Both the position numbers and the translations under genes were made by a program. The notes beneath the pieces are model-generated. The model did not search any database, was not told the origin of the DNA, and saw only the letters and a program-made list of their open reading frames with translations. Below are positions 35,593 through 46,879 of a stretch of DNA of 64,000 nucleotides, in pieces. The stretch is from Mycobacterium numidiamassiliense (GTDB taxonomy: Bacteria > Actinomycetota > Actinomycetes > Mycobacteriales > Mycobacteriaceae). The stretch covers positions 124,001-188,000 of the forward strand of contig NZ_FUEZ01000004.1 in NCBI RefSeq assembly GCF_900157365.1, written 5' to 3'. The first letter of the stretch is position 1, and the number at the start of each line of letters is the position of its first letter.

Positions 35593-35946
35593 TCAGTTGA
35601 GGTGGGGAACCGCGTCGGACAGCTCGCGCAGCAAGGCCGCCTTGCCCTTTGCGCCAACGATCCGTTTTACCGGTTGACCGTCCTTGAACAGGATCATCGT
35701 GGGGATCGAAACCACCTGAAAGTCACGCGCGGTTTCCGGGTTGGCGTCAACGTCGAGCTTTGCGACCGTGAGTTGTTCTTTGCTTTCGGCCGCTATCTCT
35801 TCGAGAACCGGCGCGACCATCTTGCACGGTCCGCACCAGGTCGCCCAAAAGTCAACCAGCACAGGCTTATTGCTGGACAACACATCCGTGGAAAAGGATG
35901 CATCAGAGACTTCTATTGTGGCCCCGGCCTTTTCGGCGTCACTCAT
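35593..35946 (-). CDS. trxC: Thioredoxin
   Basis: 117 aa single thioredoxin domain with the active site [14 protein letters not shown]. Reduced by TrxB from the neighbouring gene, whose stop overlaps its start by 4 nt. It corresponds to Rv3914 and is the main disulfide reductant in mycobacteria, which lack glutathione. 130 nt separate it from cwlM, also on this strand. Confidence 0.98.
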   Translation of the reverse strand: MSDAEKAGATIEVSDASFSTDVLSSNKPVLVDFWATWCGPCKMVAPVLEEIAAESKEQLTVAKLDVDANPETARDFQVVSIPTMILFKDGQPVKRIVGAKGKAALLRELSDAVPHLN

Positions 35947-36953
35947 CGTGGTGCTCCAATCAAATCGGTGTTTCCTGCTGCTTGACCGTCGGCACCGGAT
36001 GCCGACTCTTCACGATCGGCCAGCCACCGCTCCGCGTCGATGGCGGCGGCACAGCCGCTGCCCGCTGCGGTGACCGCCTGCCGGTATGTGTGGTCCACCA
36101 GGTCGCCGGCAGCGAAGACGCCGTCCACCGATGTGTAGGTGGTGCGTCCCTGGACGAGTACGTAGCCTTCCGGATCGACATCGACAACGTCGCGGACCAG
36201 GCTCGAACGCGGGTCGTGACCGATTGCCACGAAGACGCCCGTTACCGGGATTGTGGATTCTTCGCCAGTTACGGTGTCGCGCAACCTGAGTCCCGTCACC
36301 GTGCTGTCGCCGTCGACCGCGACGACGGCAGCGTTGGTGACGAACTTGATCTTGTCGTTGTTGCGGGCACGGTCGAGCATGATTCGCGATGCGCGAAACT
36401 CCTCGCGCCGGTGCACCAGGGTGACGCTGCGGGCGAAGCGGGTCAAGAAGGTGGCCTCTTCCATCGCGGAGTCGCCGCCGCCAATGACGGCGATGTCCTG
36501 GTCCTTGAAGAAGAACCCATCGCAGGTGGCACACGAGCTCACGCCACGTCCCAGCAACTCCTGCTCGCCGGGCACATTCAGATAGCGGGCGGCGGCGCCC
36601 ATCGCCAAGATGACCGCCCGGGCGCGGTAGGTGTGTCCGTCGGCGGTGACCACGGATTTGATCGGTCCGTCCAGCGACACCGACTCGATGTCTTCCATCC
36701 GCAGGTCCGCGCCGAACCGCAGCGCCTGCTCGCGCATTTCATCCATCAACTCCGGGCCGGTGATGCCGTCGCGGAACCCGGGGTAGTTCTCCACTTCGGT
36801 CGTCGTCATCAGCGCGCCACCGAAGGAGGTGCCTTCGAAAACCAGCGGTGCCAGCTGCGCGCGGGCGGCATAGAGGGCCGCGGTGTATCCAGCCGGGCCC
36901 GAACCGATAACGATTACGTTGTGCACTGTCTCGTCAGCACCAGAGGCGGTCAT
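35943..36953 (-). CDS. trxB: Thioredoxin reductase
   Basis: 336 aa with ATG at 36953 (GGAAAGG upstream); an in-frame frame open to 37043 adds 30 unlikely residues. FAD-binding [20 protein letters not shown], redox CATC in [17 protein letters not shown]-binding [17 protein letters not shown], and [21 protein letters not shown] are all present. It transfers NADPH electrons to thioredoxin; the pair is essential in M. tuberculosis. Confidence 0.98.
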   Translation of the reverse strand: MTASGADETVHNVIVIGSGPAGYTAALYAARAQLAPLVFEGTSFGGALMTTTEVENYPGFRDGITGPELMDEMREQALRFGADLRMEDIESVSLDGPIKSVVTADGHTYRARAVILAMGAAARYLNVPGEQELLGRGVSSCATCDGFFFKDQDIAVIGGGDSAMEEATFLTRFARSVTLVHRREEFRASRIMLDRARNNDKIKFVTNAAVVAVDGDSTVTGLRLRDTVTGEESTIPVTGVFVAIGHDPRSSLVRDVVDVDPEGYVLVQGRTTYTSVDGVFAAGDLVDHTYRQAVTAAGSGCAAAIDAERWLADREESASGADGQAAGNTDLIGAPR

Positions 36954-37044
36954 TCGAGCCTTTCCGATCCAGATATTTGCATTCGTTCGAACGCCAGCGT
37001 AGGCGTGGGTGTTCCCGCTGCGTTGCGCAACACATCGCACCACA

Positions 37045-37821
37045 TTAAGGGCGGGGAATTTGGGTGTCGGCTAACAGCCCGGTGTCGGCCGCGCTGCAGG
37101 TCGGTGCCACCGCGAAGACCGCCAAGTTGTCGGGGGTGTCGCCGGGCATGACCAGCACTATGCCGGGGCGGGCGTTGATCTCGACCGGCCGCCCGCCCAG
37201 TACCTGAGTGGACGCGGGATACCCGAGGCCGTTGAGGCAGGACGCGCGCCGGGCCGGGTCGCTGAGCGGGCCGTAGTCCGGGCTGCGGTGGAGTAGGGCG
37301 AGGAGCTCGGCCTGCGAGAGCGGGATCACCATCGGTGGCGTGGAGACCGTAATGTGCTCGGCGGTCGGCTCGGTGCTGGGCGCGGGGGCTGGTGCGTTGA
37401 TCAGCGCGGCGGTGCCGAATCCGATCGCGGCCAGCGCCGCGCACCCGCCGGCGATCCCCGCGACGAGCCGGGCGGGACGGATGTGCGGGCGCGCGGAATG
37501 GGCCGAGCCGCGGGCGCTGGGTTGGGCACCGGGGGCCGACGTCAGCGCGCCGGAGATTCGGGCGGTGACCTCGGGGGGCACCTCGGGGGCCGACGCTGGA
37601 TCCGAACCCGCGGCGGCGACGTCGCGGCGCACCTGGTTCAGCGCCCGCAGCACCCCTTCGGCCTGCGGATCGGCGCGGACTTGCCTGCGTACCCTGGCGG
37701 CGGCCTCGTCGTCGAGGACACCGGCCTGCAGGTCGGCGATGAGTTCCACGGTCAGCGCAGGGTCGGCTGGGTTCCCCTGATCCGGGGCGTGCTCCGCCGG
37801 ATCGTTCTGCGCTTCACCCAT
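37045..37821 (-). CDS. rsmA: Anti-sigma-M factor (Rv3912-like)
   Basis: 258 aa. The N-terminal region (residues 1-75) resembles anti-sigma factors ([26 protein letters not shown]), one membrane span lies around 120-142 ([17 protein letters not shown]), and the rest is extracytoplasmic. By position directly after sigM it is the cognate membrane-anchored repressor of SigM. The gene symbol follows M. tuberculosis usage and is not the rRNA methylase RsmA. Confidence 0.85.
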   Translation of the reverse strand: MGEAQNDPAEHAPDQGNPADPALTVELIADLQAGVLDDEAAARVRRQVRADPQAEGVLRALNQVRRDVAAAGSDPASAPEVPPEVTARISGALTSAPGAQPSARGSAHSARPHIRPARLVAGIAGGCAALAAIGFGTAALINAPAPAPSTEPTAEHITVSTPPMVIPLSQAELLALLHRSPDYGPLSDPARRASCLNGLGYPASTQVLGGRPVEINARPGIVLVMPGDTPDNLAVFAVAPTCSAADTGLLADTQIPRP

Positions 37822-37892
37822 CCGCCTCAGTGTCCGTCATGCACAGGCCGATGGCCATGCACAGCCCGCGTGACGGGCGACACCGAGCGGTG

Positions 37893-38480
37893 TCAGCGCT
37901 GAGCTGCGGGCCGGTCCGGACTGGTGTACACACCGGCGTCGAGGTGCCCGAGCAACTGCGCCAGGCGCACCCGGCCGCGCGCGCACCGGCTCTTGACCGT
38001 GCCCTCGGGGATGCCGAGCAGCGAGGCGGTTTCCGCGATCGAGTAGCCCTGCATGTCGACCGCCACCACCGCCGCCCGTTGCTCCACCGGCAACCGCATC
38101 AGCGCGTGCTGCACCCCGATCGCGGTCTCGACCTGGGCGGTCCGATCGGGCACCGGATAGATGTCTTCCAGCGGGGTGGTGCGATGGGCCTTGGCGCGAC
38201 GTAGCCGGTCCAGGCACGCGTTGACCACGATGCGGTGCAGCCAACTGCCGACGGCCGCGTCATAGCGGAACGAACCGGCGCCGCGGTGCGCCGACAGCAT
38301 GGCATCCTGCAGCGCGTCTTCGGCGTCCTCGCGACTATGCGTGGTCAGCCGTGCCAGCCGGTGCAATTGGCGTTGATGACGGCGGAACAGCTCGGCGAAG
38401 GCGTGGCGATCGCCGGCGACGTGGGCGGCGAGCAATTCGGCGTCACTGCGCTCACCCTGGATGCCTGCCCCATACCCCAC
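37893..38480 (-). CDS. sigM: ECF RNA polymerase sigma factor SigM
   Basis: 195 aa, GTG start. Sigma region 2 (AFAELFRRHQRQLHRLARLTT, then DAEDALQDAMLSAHRGAGSFRYD) and region 4 (LMRLPVEQRAAVVAVDMQGYSIAETASLLGIPEGTVKSRCARGRVRL) are complete. In M. tuberculosis SigM controls a small regulon that includes esx genes outside this locus. The gene after it encodes its anti-sigma factor, and mviN lies 62 nt upstream on the same strand. Confidence 0.96.
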   Translation of the reverse strand: MGYGAGIQGERSDAELLAAHVAGDRHAFAELFRRHQRQLHRLARLTTHSREDAEDALQDAMLSAHRGAGSFRYDAAVGSWLHRIVVNACLDRLRRAKAHRTTPLEDIYPVPDRTAQVETAIGVQHALMRLPVEQRAAVVAVDMQGYSIAETASLLGIPEGTVKSRCARGRVRLAQLLGHLDAGVYTSPDRPAAQR

Positions 38481-38542
38481 GGCCGGACAGTAACCAATCG
38501 GTCCTGGCGCAGCACTTCACCTGGCCGGGCCGGTTGTGAGTG

Positions 38543-41500
38543 TCAGGAGGAGGCCTGGACCGTGATTTCGGAGAAGGTCGCTTGGCTCTTGCCATTGGTG
38601 GTTCCCAGTGTGGTAATCCACACCAGCAGGTTCGACGTCGGTGAACCGGCCCGTACCGGTATGACGTTGTGGCCGGGCTTGAGCGCGAAGGCCGGAACCA
38701 GCACGGTGGTGTCCTCCAGCTTCGACGGCGTCGGGGTGGAGGCGGACCGAATCTCGACCTTGGTCCCCGTGCCGGCAACGTCGATGCCGACCTGGCCCAC
38801 CACCGTGGGGCTGGGCAGCTGCAGCATCAGCCCCTCGCCCTGCTTGAACGACGGGAACGGAACAGGGTCGGTGTAGATCTCCGTCGACCAGGCGGTACCG
38901 GGGTCGCCGTCGATGGCCTGTCCGGCCTGACCGGGATTGTCGGGGTCGCCGTCAGGGGAGAAGACGGTCGCCTTGGTGGGTTTGACCGTGCTGCCGGCGG
39001 CCGCGGGACTGGCCGTCGACGACGCGTTCGATGAGCTGGGCCCGTTCAGCCCGAGCTCGTCTTTGTTGAGGCCACCGACGTTGCCGAAGATCTTGCTCAC
39101 GATCGACGCGAGCACCAACAGCGCGACCACGAGGATGACGAGGCCTGCGCCGATTCCGATCAGCAGTCCGCGACGCCGGCGCACCATGGCCGAGTACTCG
39201 CGACCAGGCGCCACCGGTGGCGGCGGCGCCGACGAGTCGTCGATGGGACCGAGCACCTCGGTGCGATCAGCCACTGCCGTCGCTTGCTGCAGTAGGTTCA
39301 AAAGTGTTGAGGCACTGCGTATTCCACCGTCTTCCTGGACAGCCCGCACGGCAACAGCGGAGATCTGAAAGGGGATGTCGCGGTCGATGGCAGTGGGTTC
39401 GACGGGAAGGCCATTGAGGTCGCGGTCGGCCGGCGCGAGCCCGCTGCGCACCCCGAACTCCGGCAGCGGCCAGCGGTTGACCAGCAGCGCGTACAGCGAG
39501 GCGCCGATTCCCCGGATGTCGTCCTCGGGGTTGGCGTCGGGCATCGTCGCCGGATAGGCCAGCACCACATCGCCATCGATGCTGACGCGGACCCGGCTGG
39601 GATGGTCGATCGACAGGGCGACACCGTTGCGGTGGGCGGCGTCGGCAGCAGCGGCCAGCGACTGCATGGCCCGCACGGCGCCGACGGGCGAGGGCGCGGT
39701 GTCGGCGACCTCCTGCAGCGATCCGCCGCGAATCCACTCCGCGACCACCAGGCCCCCCGAACCGGTATGCACGACGTCGAGGACCCGGGCGATGCCGCCC
39801 TTGTCGATCCGGCTGAGCCGCAAGGTGCGGGACAGGATTTCCTGCAGAACGTCCTCGGGCAGGGCCCCGTCCGGATCGACGAAGGTGAGGGCCACCTGCC
39901 GGTCCAGCGCGGTGTCGAGCGCCTGCCAGAACTGCAGGGGAGGCGCTCCGCCGTGGAAGACCAGCAGGCGGTACCGGCCCCCGGCGATGCGGGCGCCGGG
40001 AACCAAGTGGCCTTCGTCGGGGGAGGCTTCCGTGGCTCGGTCGCGGGCCGGATCGCCGTTGCGCTGGTCGGAGGGGGGTGGCGCCGTCGAGCTTCCGGCT
40101 GAGCTCGCCTCGAAGCCGGACGGAATGTCGGGCTGGAAGTCATCGGCAACCGGCCGGTGTGGCGGAGCACCTGACCCGGAGCTGGATGCGGCGCTCTCCG
40201 ATGGGCGGTCGGTCACCTCCGGTCCTTTCGCTAGAGGGGCGTTGGCTGCCCGCTCCGGAGGCCTGCGCCGGATCGGCTCCTGGACCGCATTTGCCCCCGG
40301 CGGGGACGAATTCCTCTGCTCAGGGTACGGGACCGGGCCAGGGCGAGACGATGCATCCGGCACAGTTGCTTTGGGCGGTGTCAGCGCCACGCGCTGGCGG
40401 CCCCCGAGGCGGCGCCTGACGGCGCCCAGGGCGGCCTGCGCCTCGGGGACGCGTGCGCGGACCATGAACGTCGTCATGATCGGCAGCATGATGGCGGCGA
40501 GTATCAGCAGTCGCAGCAGCGAGCCGCCGGCGCCGCCATGTGCGGTCAACGCGTTCAGTCCGAGTAACCGGTCGGCGACGTGAGCGATCAGACCGGCGAG
40601 CATCGACGCGACAAGGGTGACCAGGACCGTGCGCACCTCGGCGACGCCCACCAGGTGGCCGCCGGCCGGCAGCAGGGTGCGCCGCAGCAAGAGGTAGCCA
40701 ACGATCGCGCCGGCCAGAAACCCGAGCCCGTTTGCCAGCCCGAGGAACCCGGCGACCAGCTGGGGGTTATCGGTGACATGTGGCGCCAGCACCGAGCCGG
40801 CGATCTTCACGGCCGTGATGACGAGAATGATCACGATCGGCGTCCACGGCTGCTCGCGCGCGTAGAACACTCGCAGCTGCAGGAGCACCAGGCCGTAGGG
40901 GAGCAAGGTGAACGCCGACAACGCGATTGCGGCACCCAGATATCCGGCGTCCACGTTCCCGAAGTGGCCGTAGGCGAACAATGCGCTACCGATCGCCGGC
41001 CCGGCTACGGTCATGAACGCCACAATCGGAATGAGGGTGATCAGCGTCAGCCGGGTTGCGAGCGACAGGTCGCCGAGCACTGCCTTGGTGTCGCTGGCCG
41101 CCGCGTTGCGGCTTAGCCGCGGCATCACCACGGTCAGCACCGTGACGCCGATCATGCCGAACGGCAACATCAGCACCAGCCAGGTGTAGTTGTAGATCGC
41201 GGGCCCGGAAGCCGCCGCGGTACTCGCGATTTGGTTGCCCACCACCAAGCCGAGTTGGCTGATCAGCACATAGAGCACCATCGCCGCGGCCATCGCGCCG
41301 AAGCGCTTGAGCCGCTCGTCGATTCCCCAGAGCGGACGCAGGCTGACACGCTCTCGCTTGAGCGCGACCAGCAGCACCGCGGTCTGCGCGTAGACGCCCG
41401 CGGTGGTCCCAACGGCGAGCACCAGCAGCTTGGTGTTGCCCATCCGGACGGGATCGACGGAGAGGTCACCGGGCACCGCCAGATACACGGCCAGGGTGGC

Positions 41501-42163
41501 CAGCGCGACGAGGTTGTTGACAACGGGCGCCCACGCGGTCGGCCCAAACACGTTGCGGGTGTTCAGGATTGCCATGAACACCGAGGTGAGGCCGTAGGCG
41601 AGCACTTGCGGCAGCAGCAGATAGGCGAACGCGGTTGTCAGGGGCTCGTTGACCTGCGGGCTGCGGCCCAGCATCAGCCGCACCAGCAGCGGTGCCGCCA
41701 CGACGGACAACGCCGTCGCGAATACCAGCAGGGTGCTGGTCACGGTGACGAGGCGGCGCACGAAGGCCGCGCCGCCGTCGGGGTCGCTTTGCTCGGCGCG
41801 GGCCAGCACCGGCACGAAGATCGCAGTGAACGTTGCCTCGAGCACCAGCGCGGCAACCAGGTTCGGCAGCTGGTTGGCCACCGAGAAAGCACTCGACAGC
41901 GCGGCGCCCAGGATCGCGGCCAACAACACGATGCGGGCAAAGCCGGTGATCCTGCTGACCAGCGTCGCGAACGCCATCGCCCACGAATGCGAAACCATTG
42001 CGGCGTCGGACAATTCGGCTCGCCGGGTGGGCAGGCCGGGACCCGGTGGGGCTACCGAGCCCGGCCCCGTGGGCGCCGGAATCTGGCCGCGCGCTGGGGG
42101 TTGTGGCCGGGATGGTCGGTGCGGCGGTGGCTGTGGGTGGGGCGGCGGGTAAGCGGGTTTCAT
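38543..42163 (-). CDS. mviN: MurJ-type lipid II flippase with pseudokinase and extracellular domains
   Basis: 1206 aa (M. tuberculosis Rv3910 about 1184). After a Pro-rich N-terminus (1-50), residues 55-575 form the 14-helix MviN/MurJ flippase. A disordered linker leads to an intracellular pseudokinase (about 695-930), then one membrane span (GLLIGIGAGLVILVVALLVL) and a C-terminal extracellular beta-rich carbohydrate-binding-like domain. It flips lipid II; PknB phosphorylation of the pseudokinase recruits FhaA, encoded at 1539. Its start overlaps the stop of the upstream DUF6049-like gene by 4 nt. Confidence 0.96.
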   Translation of the reverse strand: MKPAYPPPHPQPPPHRPSRPQPPARGQIPAPTGPGSVAPPGPGLPTRRAELSDAAMVSHSWAMAFATLVSRITGFARIVLLAAILGAALSSAFSVANQLPNLVAALVLEATFTAIFVPVLARAEQSDPDGGAAFVRRLVTVTSTLLVFATALSVVAAPLLVRLMLGRSPQVNEPLTTAFAYLLLPQVLAYGLTSVFMAILNTRNVFGPTAWAPVVNNLVALATLAVYLAVPGDLSVDPVRMGNTKLLVLAVGTTAGVYAQTAVLLVALKRERVSLRPLWGIDERLKRFGAMAAAMVLYVLISQLGLVVGNQIASTAAASGPAIYNYTWLVLMLPFGMIGVTVLTVVMPRLSRNAAASDTKAVLGDLSLATRLTLITLIPIVAFMTVAGPAIGSALFAYGHFGNVDAGYLGAAIALSAFTLLPYGLVLLQLRVFYAREQPWTPIVIILVITAVKIAGSVLAPHVTDNPQLVAGFLGLANGLGFLAGAIVGYLLLRRTLLPAGGHLVGVAEVRTVLVTLVASMLAGLIAHVADRLLGLNALTAHGGAGGSLLRLLILAAIMLPIMTTFMVRARVPEAQAALGAVRRRLGGRQRVALTPPKATVPDASSRPGPVPYPEQRNSSPPGANAVQEPIRRRPPERAANAPLAKGPEVTDRPSESAASSSGSGAPPHRPVADDFQPDIPSGFEASSAGSSTAPPPSDQRNGDPARDRATEASPDEGHLVPGARIAGGRYRLLVFHGGAPPLQFWQALDTALDRQVALTFVDPDGALPEDVLQEILSRTLRLSRIDKGGIARVLDVVHTGSGGLVVAEWIRGGSLQEVADTAPSPVGAVRAMQSLAAAADAAHRNGVALSIDHPSRVRVSIDGDVVLAYPATMPDANPEDDIRGIGASLYALLVNRWPLPEFGVRSGLAPADRDLNGLPVEPTAIDRDIPFQISAVAVRAVQEDGGIRSASTLLNLLQQATAVADRTEVLGPIDDSSAPPPPVAPGREYSAMVRRRRGLLIGIGAGLVILVVALLVLASIVSKIFGNVGGLNKDELGLNGPSSSNASSTASPAAAGSTVKPTKATVFSPDGDPDNPGQAGQAIDGDPGTAWSTEIYTDPVPFPSFKQGEGLMLQLPSPTVVGQVGIDVAGTGTKVEIRSASTPTPSKLEDTTVLVPAFALKPGHNVIPVRAGSPTSNLLVWITTLGTTNGKSQATFSEITVQASS

Positions 42164-44568
42164 ACTCGGTGCTCTTCATCGACCAGGTGGTCGACGTCGT
42201 CGTTGGCGGATCTGCGGCGCGGCGGATCGGGACGGTCCAGGTCGGCGCGGTCGGGCTGCCCGCGGAACCGGTGCCACAGTCGCCGCCCGGCGAGCAGCAC
42301 CAACACCGCCGCCGCGGTCAGGGTGATCGCGAAAAGCACCTTGCCGTAGGCGTTGGAGTGCACCGACATGCGGACCGGATCGCCCAACCGCGTGCCATCG
42401 GGGGTTCGCAGGGTGACGTCGATGGCCACCCGCTGGGTGAAGTTCACTTCGATCGGCACCCGCAGCGGCAGGTAGCCGGGCGGCAATTCGATCTGCCCGA
42501 CGTCGGTGACGGTCATCCCCGGGGGAGCGTCGACCTGCAGCCGCACCTTGATGGGCACGGCCAGTCCGTTGTGCAGTGCCAACGGCAGAGGGCTGTGTTC
42601 GGTGGCCAGCGTGTAGGAGCCACCCGGGTTGACGATGGTGACCGCGCCGAACAGGTCGTTGATCGTGTTGCCGACGACGGCCAGCCGCTGCTGCGCCAGT
42701 CCGTTGCGGGTATCGGGTGGCTGCGATTGGCTCAACGCGCGCAGCATGTCCTCGCGAAGCGGGGCGGTGTACTGGATGCCGGTCAGCCCGGTGCGCTCGT
42801 CGGTGCTCAATGCCGACGTCAGCCGTCCCAGCCGCCCGGCCTGATCGCCGGCGTCGGCCGCGACGGCGTCGGCGAACCGGCCGCGTTCGACAACCGCGGC
42901 GCCGGGGGCATCGGCCGGTTCGGTGCGGGTCGGGTCGATGGCTTGGGCCTCGGCGATCACCGCTGGCAGTGGTCGGGCGACCGCCAGACCGGACCGGATG
43001 CTGGTGGCCAGCGCGGTCATGATGACCTGCGCGTCGTCGGTTTGCAGGTTCCAGACGGCGGGCGGGACCAGGATCTGAGTGCGCGGCGCGGCGTCCCGGT
43101 CCAGGGCGTGCCAGAACATGGAGCCCAGGGCGTCCTGACGCCGCGCCGTGCCCGAGTCGTGGGCAAGCCGGACCGTCAGCGACGGGTCCAGGTAGGTCGG
43201 CACGGTGGGGTTGTTTCCCGCCCCGGCCAGCGCGGCTCCCACGGCCGGGTCGAACGGGGCGACCGCCACCTGGGGAGACAGCCGCCGAGGTGCGGTGTCG
43301 ACCGCGGCGCCCGACTCGGGTCCGCCGTCCGACGAGCCCGGCTGGTCGGGGGCGGTCAAGCCGGCTGCGGCGACCGCGACCGTGGTGCTATCGGCGCCGA
43401 GGAGGTCGACCGCGCCGCCGGTCAGCGGGCCGTCGGGGAGCAGGGTGGCGCCGCGGGTCGAGGGCAGATTGAGAATCTGGTCGACGATGTCGCCGGCGCC
43501 GTTGGTGGCGATCGAGCTCAGTTCGGGATTGTTGACGCGGTGCAGTGCATCCAGATCGGCTTGCGCAAACGGCAACGGCGCCACGCAGGTGCGCCTGCCC
43601 AGCGCCCGCAACCGGTTGAGCCAGGTGGTCGCCGCGTCCTGGCCGGTGCCCGGATGCGTCGGGGTACCCGGTTGCTGCGCGGGACCGTCGGGGGAGTTGG
43701 ACACGACGTACCCGCCGGTCATCGCGTTGGCGGTGACCAGCAGATCCGGGTCGACGGCCAGGCACAGGGCTCGCCCGACGGCGCCGTCGGGGTCGACGTC
43801 GTGGCTGGTGGCGACCTCGGCCGCGGACAACAAGATGTCCAGCCGGCCGCCGGTGGCCAGCGACGTGGCCAAGTCGTCGTCGATCAGCCGGACCGGGATG
43901 GTTCCGCCGGGTTGGCCGGGCGCGAGCCGGGGGCGGTCGGCCAGCGGCCACAGCATGGTCAGCCATACGGGTTTAGAGGTGTCCGGCGCGACGGCGGACT
44001 CCAGGGAGTCGGCCTGGTCGGGCGGCACACCGATCACCGGCAGCAGGAACCGCGCGTTGTCGAGCCGGGCGGGGGCACCGTAATCGGGTGTCCCGTTGAC
44101 GTTGACCAGCACCGGATAGATCCCCGGCCGATCGATGCCCAACGACGTCTTGGTCAATGAGCGCAGGGGTGCCGACAGCGTGAAGCCGGTCTCCTGCCCA
44201 CGTTGCAATTCCGGTGCCACAGTGAGGAAGTCGGCGGCCGGCTGGTACTGATCGGTGCCGCCGTCAAGAGAGGTACGCAAGTTCGCCGACGCCGTCACCG
44301 CCCCGGCGTGCTCGAGCCGGACCATCACGTCGCGGACCGGGCGGTCGCCGATATTGCTGACCATCCCGCTGACCGTGACGGTGGGCGGGCTGGTCGTAGT
44401 GACAACGTCCGGGGTGACCTGATCGATGCGGACACGGACGAACGGCGTCGTTCCCGGCTCGCCGGCGGCCGCGCGCGGTATGGCGACGGGCCCGGCGAGC
44501 ACCACCGCGAAGCCGACCACGACGGCAATGCGCACGAAGCCGGCCCAGCAGATTCGTGGCGAGGTCAC
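42160..44568 (-). CDS. Secreted/membrane-anchored surface protein (Rv3909-like, DUF6049)
   Basis: 802 aa from GTG 44568, which overlaps the mutT4 stop (GTGA) and gives exactly the M. tuberculosis Rv3909 length; the frame continues upstream into mutT4 but that part is not conserved. A signal peptide ([18 protein letters not shown]) is followed by a large extracytoplasmic region, then a C-terminal membrane span ([21 protein letters not shown]) and an acidic tail. Function unknown; the conserved fusion-like neighbourhood with mviN suggests an envelope role. Confidence 0.92.
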   Translation of the reverse strand: MTSPRICWAGFVRIAVVVGFAVVLAGPVAIPRAAAGEPGTTPFVRVRIDQVTPDVVTTTSPPTVTVSGMVSNIGDRPVRDVMVRLEHAGAVTASANLRTSLDGGTDQYQPAADFLTVAPELQRGQETGFTLSAPLRSLTKTSLGIDRPGIYPVLVNVNGTPDYGAPARLDNARFLLPVIGVPPDQADSLESAVAPDTSKPVWLTMLWPLADRPRLAPGQPGGTIPVRLIDDDLATSLATGGRLDILLSAAEVATSHDVDPDGAVGRALCLAVDPDLLVTANAMTGGYVVSNSPDGPAQQPGTPTHPGTGQDAATTWLNRLRALGRRTCVAPLPFAQADLDALHRVNNPELSSIATNGAGDIVDQILNLPSTRGATLLPDGPLTGGAVDLLGADSTTVAVAAAGLTAPDQPGSSDGGPESGAAVDTAPRRLSPQVAVAPFDPAVGAALAGAGNNPTVPTYLDPSLTVRLAHDSGTARRQDALGSMFWHALDRDAAPRTQILVPPAVWNLQTDDAQVIMTALATSIRSGLAVARPLPAVIAEAQAIDPTRTEPADAPGAAVVERGRFADAVAADAGDQAGRLGRLTSALSTDERTGLTGIQYTAPLREDMLRALSQSQPPDTRNGLAQQRLAVVGNTINDLFGAVTIVNPGGSYTLATEHSPLPLALHNGLAVPIKVRLQVDAPPGMTVTDVGQIELPPGYLPLRVPIEVNFTQRVAIDVTLRTPDGTRLGDPVRMSVHSNAYGKVLFAITLTAAAVLVLLAGRRLWHRFRGQPDRADLDRPDPPRRRSANDDVDHLVDEEHRV

Positions 44569-45320
44569 GACCCTGGCCCGTGACCGTTTTTCTTGCCCGT
44601 TCCGGGTTTCTCGGAGTTGCGGGTCCGCGAATGTGTCTGCGGATGACGCCGAGGCGCGCTGGGCGGTAGCGGGGGCAGCGCGGACGGCCCGTCGGTCTGC
44701 AGCTTCCCGATCAGTTCGTCGGCGACTTCGGCGAGGCGGCGTTCGTCGGCGTAGGCAAGTCGCGACGGCAGTTCCTGCATCGGCACCCACGCCACCTCGG
44801 CGACCTCGAGGTCCTCGTCGCAGAGTTCTCCGCCGGAGAAGCGCATCAAGTAGTGGTGCACGGTCTTGTGCACTCGGCGGCCGTCGGTGACGAACCAGTA
44901 GTCGATACGTCCGAGCGCGGCCAGCACGCTGCCACGAATCCCGGTCTCCTCGGCCACCTCGCGGATGGCGGTCTGCTCGGCGGTTTCCCCTTGCTCGATA
45001 TGACCCTTGGGCAGCGACCACAGCATCCGCCCGCGCCGATCGATGCGACCGATTAGCGCCGCAACCTGCGAATCGCGCGGCCCGTCGATGCCGTCGATGA
45101 CTAGTCCGCCCGCCGAGGTTTCATGCACGGTGCGTAATCGCTCCGGCCCGCGTCGTGGTGTGCGGGACCGGCGCTTCCTGGTCGCCGATGACTCATCGCT
45201 GGCTTGGCCGTTCGTATTGCTCTCGGCCGCATCGGCTGCACCACGATTGCGACGCCTTCCGCGGCGCCGACGTGGTTTGGCATGTTCGCCGTCCGACACC
45301 CAAGCGATAGTAGCTGGCAC
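44565..45320 (-). CDS. mutT4: Nudix hydrolase MutT4
   Basis: 251 aa. The Nudix box [23 protein letters not shown] fits GX5EX7REUXEEXGU. A basic, low-complexity N-terminus ([16 protein letters not shown]) precedes it. Family members clean damaged nucleotides or other nucleoside diphosphate derivatives; substrate of MutT4 is not settled. Divergent from pcnA across an 89-nt promoter interval. Confidence 0.94.
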   Translation of the reverse strand: MPATIAWVSDGEHAKPRRRRGRRRNRGAADAAESNTNGQASDESSATRKRRSRTPRRGPERLRTVHETSAGGLVIDGIDGPRDSQVAALIGRIDRRGRMLWSLPKGHIEQGETAEQTAIREVAEETGIRGSVLAALGRIDYWFVTDGRRVHKTVHHYLMRFSGGELCDEDLEVAEVAWVPMQELPSRLAYADERRLAEVADELIGKLQTDGPSALPPLPPSAPRRHPQTHSRTRNSEKPGTGKKNGHGPGS

Positions 45321-45409
45321 GGGCCGGTGTCCCGGACATACTCGCCGCTAGCAAGGGCGCCGCGGCGCCGCCCGCCGCCACCCGGCGAACCCGACTACCC
45401 TGATCGAAC

Positions 45410-46855
45410 GTGCCGGAAGCTGCCGACGATCCGAAGCTGCTGGCCGCTGCCGCGGTCGCATTGAATCAGCATGCATCGGTGCTGCGCGAGATCGGATCGG
45501 CGTTCGACGCCGGGGGCCACGAACTGTATCTGGTCGGCGGTTCGGTGCGAGACGCCTTCCTGGGCCGGCTGAGTGCCGATCTGGATTTCACCACCGACGC
45601 CCGGCCCGACCAGATCCAGCAGCTCGTGCGGCGGTGGGCCGACAGTGTGTGGGACACCGGGATCGACTTCGGCACCATCGGCGTCGGCAAGGGCGATTAC
45701 CGCCTGGAAATCACCACGTTTCGCGCGGACACCTACGACCAGGTGTCCCGCCATCCCGAGGTGCGTTTCGGCGATCGCCTCGACGACGACCTGGTGCGGC
45801 GCGATTTCACGGTGAACGCGATGGCAGTGCGCGTCACAGCCGACGGGGCGGGCGAACTCCTGGACCCGCTGGGCGGTTTGGCGGCGGTCCGCGCCCAGGT
45901 GCTGGACACCCCGTCAGCGCCGGAGGTTTCCTTTGGAGACGACCCGTTGCGCATGCTGCGCGCCGCGCGGTTCGTCTCGCAGCTGGGCTTCACCGTCGCC
46001 CCGCGGGTGCGGACGGCGATCGGCGAGATGGCCCCGCAGCTGGGCCGCATCAGCGCCGAGCGGGTGGCCGCCGAACTGGACAAGCTGCTGCTCGGGGCGG
46101 ACCCGGTCGCCGGCATCGACCTGCTGGTGAACACCGGCATGGGTGAGGTGGTGTTGCCGGAGGTCGGCGGTATGCAGATGGCCATCGACGAGCACCACCA
46201 GCACAAGGACGTGTACCAGCATTCGTTGACCGTGCTGCGGCAGGCGATCGCGCTGGAGGACCCGGGCGACCCGGATCTGGTGCTGCGCTGGGCGGCGCTG
46301 CTGCACGACATCGGCAAGCCGTCCACCCGGCGCCACGAGCCTGACGGCGGAGTGAGCTTCCACCACCACGAGGTGGTGGGCGCGAAGATGGTGCGCAAGC
46401 GGCTGCGGGAGCTCAAGTACTCCAAGCAGATGGTCGACGACATCTCGGGGCTGGTGTACCTGCATCTCCGGTTTCACGGCTATGGCGGTGGAAGGTGGAC
46501 CGACTCTGCGGTGCGCCGTTATGTCGCGGATGCCGGGCCGCTGCTGCCGCGGCTGCACAAGCTGGTGCGCGCCGACTGCACCACCCGCAACAAGCGCCGG
46601 GCCGCGCGGCTGCAGGCGAACTACGACCAGCTGGAGGCGCGGATCGCCGAGCTGGCCGCCCAGGAGGACCTGGCGCGGGTCCGCCCGGACCTGGACGGCA
46701 ACCAGATCATGAAGCTGCTCGACATCCCGGCGGGACCACAAGTCGGTGAGGCCTGGCGATTTTTGAAGGAGTTGCGGCTGGACCGCGGTCCGCTGACCAA
46801 CGAAGAGGCCACCGACGAGCTGCTGGCCTGGTGGCGATCGCGGGGGAACCCCTAG
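45410..46855 (+). CDS. pcnA: CCA-adding tRNA nucleotidyltransferase / poly(A) polymerase family PcnA
   Basis: 481 aa. Nucleotidyltransferase motif LVGGSVRDAFLGRLSADLDFTTDA (catalytic DxD), RNA-binding DLVRRDFTVNAMAV, head and neck region LRMLRAARF, and a C-terminal HD-type domain with LLHDIGKPSTRR. None of the window's three tRNAs encodes CCA, which fits a need for this enzyme. GTG start, divergent from mutT4. Confidence 0.96.
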   Translation: MPEAADDPKLLAAAAVALNQHASVLREIGSAFDAGGHELYLVGGSVRDAFLGRLSADLDFTTDARPDQIQQLVRRWADSVWDTGIDFGTIGVGKGDYRLEITTFRADTYDQVSRHPEVRFGDRLDDDLVRRDFTVNAMAVRVTADGAGELLDPLGGLAAVRAQVLDTPSAPEVSFGDDPLRMLRAARFVSQLGFTVAPRVRTAIGEMAPQLGRISAERVAAELDKLLLGADPVAGIDLLVNTGMGEVVLPEVGGMQMAIDEHHQHKDVYQHSLTVLRQAIALEDPGDPDLVLRWAALLHDIGKPSTRRHEPDGGVSFHHHEVVGAKMVRKRLRELKYSKQMVDDISGLVYLHLRFHGYGGGRWTDSAVRRYVADAGPLLPRLHKLVRADCTTRNKRRAARLQANYDQLEARIAELAAQEDLARVRPDLDGNQIMKLLDIPAGPQVGEAWRFLKELRLDRGPLTNEEATDELLAWWRSRGNP

Positions 46856-46879
46856 CCGACCGACCGCGTCAGAACGGTC

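Noticed and set aside
41231..44160. Long open frames antisense to mviN and the DUF6049-like gene
   Set aside because: Composition (His/Gln/Arg/Gly rich) and complete overlap with conserved genes mark them as shadows.
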